Of a DNA stretch of 50,904 nucleotides, positions 49,442-50,904 are shown piece after piece. How positions within the stretch are numbered: the stretch's first letter is position 1; every line of letters begins with the position of its first letter. A program made the translations under genes and the position numbers. The notes under the pieces are model-generated. The model was not told the origin of the DNA. It searched no databases and saw only the letters and a list, made by a program, of their open reading frames with translations. The DNA comes from Chloroflexota bacterium (lineage in GTDB: Bacteria > Chloroflexota > Anaerolineae > B4-G1), in contig JAAEPW010001415.1 in assembly GCA_024232355.1 (NCBI GenBank), forward strand, positions 1 to 50,904, given 5' to 3'.

Positions 49442-49596
49442 CCAATGTCATCAAGTTAAGGCTTGCAAAAATATGCCAGGTTTTCGTCAGAGCTTTTGTG
49501 AGCAAGATTTGACCTGATTAGCATTGTATTCTCGGTCAAAAGTGCCTTACAAAACCTGGCATGTCTAATTCTCGTCCCTTAACCTGATGACATTGG
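49442..49596. repeat. MITE-like element with ISKra4-type terminal repeats
   Basis: Terminal inverted repeats CCAATGTCATCAAGTTAAGG (49442-49461) and CCTTAACCTGATGACATTGG (49577-49596), one difference. A second inverted pair inside, ATGCCAGGTTTT/AAAACCTGGCAT. It shares its right repeat with the transposase remnant that follows. Nothing was recognised in 49366-49441. Confidence 0.65.
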
Positions 49597-49816
49597 GTAT
49601 CAAACCAGCAGAAAGCGCAAGATCACGAAACTGCCCCCATCGGCCAGCCGCCCACCAACAAAGAGCTAGCAACACCCCTTCGACATACGGTTCCAACCAG
49701 AACTTGGCAGCACATTTCAAGCGCAGATTGACCACCTGGCGAATTAGGCTTTCAACAGCGTCACTACCCCGCACGCTTGCCTTTGCGTCCCCTGTTCTTG
49801 CGCGACTTGCGAGCAA
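49565..49816 (-). pseudogene. Transposase C-terminal remnant, ISKra4/UPF0236-like
   Basis: Minus-strand frame of 83 codons including RGSDAVESLIRQVVNLRLKC and FWLEPYVEGVLLALCWWAAGRW, which resembles the C-terminal signature of ISKra4-type transposases (VNLRLKG...FW). It is enclosed by inverted copies of CAATGTCATCAAGTTAAG at 49577-49596 and 49819-49836. The catalytic parts are missing. Confidence 0.6.
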
Positions 49817-49843
49817 CGCAATGTCATCAAGTTAAGACTTTGG

Positions 49844-50609
49844 AAATCTGACGTTGAAGATTCGGTAGTGGTAAAAAGGCAAGTGATAAAGTATGATTCT
49901 GCGCATGATACAAGTAACAATCACCTACCGGTGCCGCGTTTGCGGCAGTATGAGCATAGTGCGAAATGGTACCAATAAGTGTGGCAACCCACAATACCAT
50001 TGTCATGACTGTGGAGCCTATCGAGTCTTGCGGCCCAAGTGCAAATACGGCAACCATGAAAAGGAAATCATATTGCGGACTTGCAAAGAACGTTCCAGTA
50101 TGAGAGGGCTTGAACGCATCTTTGAAGTATCTCGACACACGGTTGCCGTGTGGATCAAAGACATGGTTCCCAAGTTGCCTGATCTGAAAGACACTTTGTT
50201 GCCCGCAGAACCAGATGATGTACTGGAATTGGACAAAGCCTGGTCTTTTGGGCTCAAAAAGGCTCAAAAACGGTGGCTTTGGACGGCGATGTGCCGCCGA
50301 ACACATCAAATTGTTGCTTTTGTGATTGGTGACCACAGCGCAAAAACCTGTCGTCGGTTGTGGAACAAGATACCAGACGGATATCGAGATTGCCAATCCT
50401 ACAGCGATTTCTGGGGAGCCTATCAGCAGGTTTTCTCGACAAAGACCCATCAATGTGTAGGCAAGGAAACTAGAGAAACAGCGCATATGGAACGTTGGTA
50501 CAACACTTTGCGCCAGCGCCTGGCCCGCTACGTGCGCAAAACTCTATCTTTCTCCAAATCTGACGTTTTTTGTACTAGTCAACAAGAGTTTGAACATTCT
50601 GGTCATTGA
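49844..50609 (+). mobile_element. IS1-family insertion sequence, single-frame transposase
   Basis: The left end is marked by AAATCTGACGTT near 49845; the same 12-mer recurs in direct orientation near 50557 (inside the 3' end of the transposase gene) and near 50729. The inverted-repeat ends typical of IS1 were not found, so the element is probably rearranged at its right end. Confidence 0.6.
49905..50609 (+). CDS. IS1-family transposase (fused InsA-InsB type), altered C-terminus
   Basis: 234 residues from the ATG at 49905 (an ATG at 49893 is also in frame). The N-terminal zinc-finger part has CRVCGSMSIVRNGTN and YHCHDCGAYR, the InsA-like helix-turn-helix follows (LERIFEVSRHTVAVWIKD), and the DDE domain shows LELDKAWSF, then ESYSDFWGAY-like CQSYSDFWGAY and ETAHMERWYNTLRQRLARYV. 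After RKTLSFSKSD the usual IS1 ending is replaced by VFCTSQQEFEHSGH, coinciding with the internal AAATCTGACGTT repeat. The protein is a single frame rather than the programmed-frameshift form of the classical IS1. Confidence 0.88.
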   Translation: MIQVTITYRCRVCGSMSIVRNGTNKCGNPQYHCHDCGAYRVLRPKCKYGNHEKEIILRTCKERSSMRGLERIFEVSRHTVAVWIKDMVPKLPDLKDTLLPAEPDDVLELDKAWSFGLKKAQKRWLWTAMCRRTHQIVAFVIGDHSAKTCRRLWNKIPDGYRDCQSYSDFWGAYQQVFSTKTHQCVGKETRETAHMERWYNTLRQRLARYVRKTLSFSKSDVFCTSQQEFEHSGH

Positions 50610-50904
50610 ATCTCGCCCCCATATGTGGGTTTGTCACTGTTCTTACAGCGCTTTTGCCCATATTTAGGGGTTGAGCAGCAGTTTTGCATCAGACGCAAGT
50701 GTTCAAAGTGTTGCTGCCCAATACAAAATCTGACGTTTTTCATCACATGGTCGCCAAATGGTTCATCGCCGATTTCAGTAGCGTATACCCCTCCGGCTTG
50801 ACAAGCATTGGAGAAACGATTACGATGGCACACAGTCAACCAGTTGTCTACGGATTCGAGTTGCAATCCCGGTAGTACGTAGAGCGAAACTCGATCGAGA
50901 TCAA
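50610..50904. other. Element-flanking sequence
   Basis: Contains the third copy of AAATCTGACGTT and a minus-strand frame (50603-50866) with CIGQQHFEHLRLMQNC, no ribosome-binding site and no recognised family. Probably remnant of the IS or its insertion target. Confidence 0.3.

Overview
The window looks like a chromosomal segment of a free-living bacterium, most likely a member of the Chloroflexota (Anaerolineae/Caldilineae type). This is inferred from the giant multi-GAF sensor kinases, the secreted reprolysin-type proteases, the LysM/CAP lipoprotein, the LPxTG-like protein and the many short mobile elements. No rRNA or single-copy phylogenetic marker other than leuS and lipA is present, so the assignment is an inference.

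Layout. 1-12000 (minus strand) is a signal-transduction block. A promoter near 12018 drives a REC-GAF-GAF-NarX-type kinase and a LuxR-type regulator. A second promoter near 9055 drives a double-receiver regulator, a Cache-HAMP-3xGAF kinase and a still larger Cache-HAMP-3xGAF-PAS protein that runs off the left edge. 12100-18090 (plus) holds a truncated pyruvate-kinase-like domain protein coupled to a molybdopterin oxidoreductase, a LysM/CAP lipoprotein, a TIGR04076-like protein, an iron-sulfur APS reductase and an NAD-dependent epimerase. 18270-21280 (plus) is a sensor kinase with a duplicated, unrecognised sensor module, followed by a histidine phosphatase. 21540-27520 (minus) is a tandem pair of secreted zinc metalloproteases with matching promoters and leaders. 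One leader carries a 172-bp element that also occurs at 21300. 27800-35000 holds a STAS-like small protein, an operon of a 40-aa peptide, a PHP phosphatase and lipA, and a partly decaying cluster: an LPxTG-like pseudogene cut by a MITE-like element, a receiver protein, a glutamine-amidotransferase-like selenoprotein, an SGNH hydrolase and an mscL pseudogene, followed by lpdA. 35080-38310 (plus) is an S49 protease plus a large secreted protein.

38756-44030 (minus) is the most unusual part. A Ro60/TROVE protein gene is preceded by five Y-RNA-like elements, an HNH endonuclease gene and a tandem array of 32 tRNA genes plus a fragment. Two Y-like elements have the canonical order. Three appear circularly permuted and built into tRNA-like bodies that keep an acceptor stem and a T arm. 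The array covers nearly all amino acids but contains odd members: Cys with an ACA anticodon, Ile with TAT, a short-variable-arm tRNA with a TAG anticodon, and two Lys tRNAs with an inverted 54-58 pair in the T loop. Two structured RNAs with terminator-like ends lie upstream of it.

44530-49370 (plus) has a tRNA-Ala(GGC), then a T-box leader with a CTC (Leu) specifier ahead of ilvE, an MBL-fold hydrolase and leuS. The right end, 49440-50904, is a mobile-element scrapyard: a MITE-like repeat, an ISKra4-like transposase remnant and an IS1-family transposase with aberrant ends.

The leading candidates for new biology are the Ro60/Y-RNA/tRNA-array island and the in-frame UGA, with a SECIS-like hairpin, at the catalytic cysteine of the amidotransferase-like protein.
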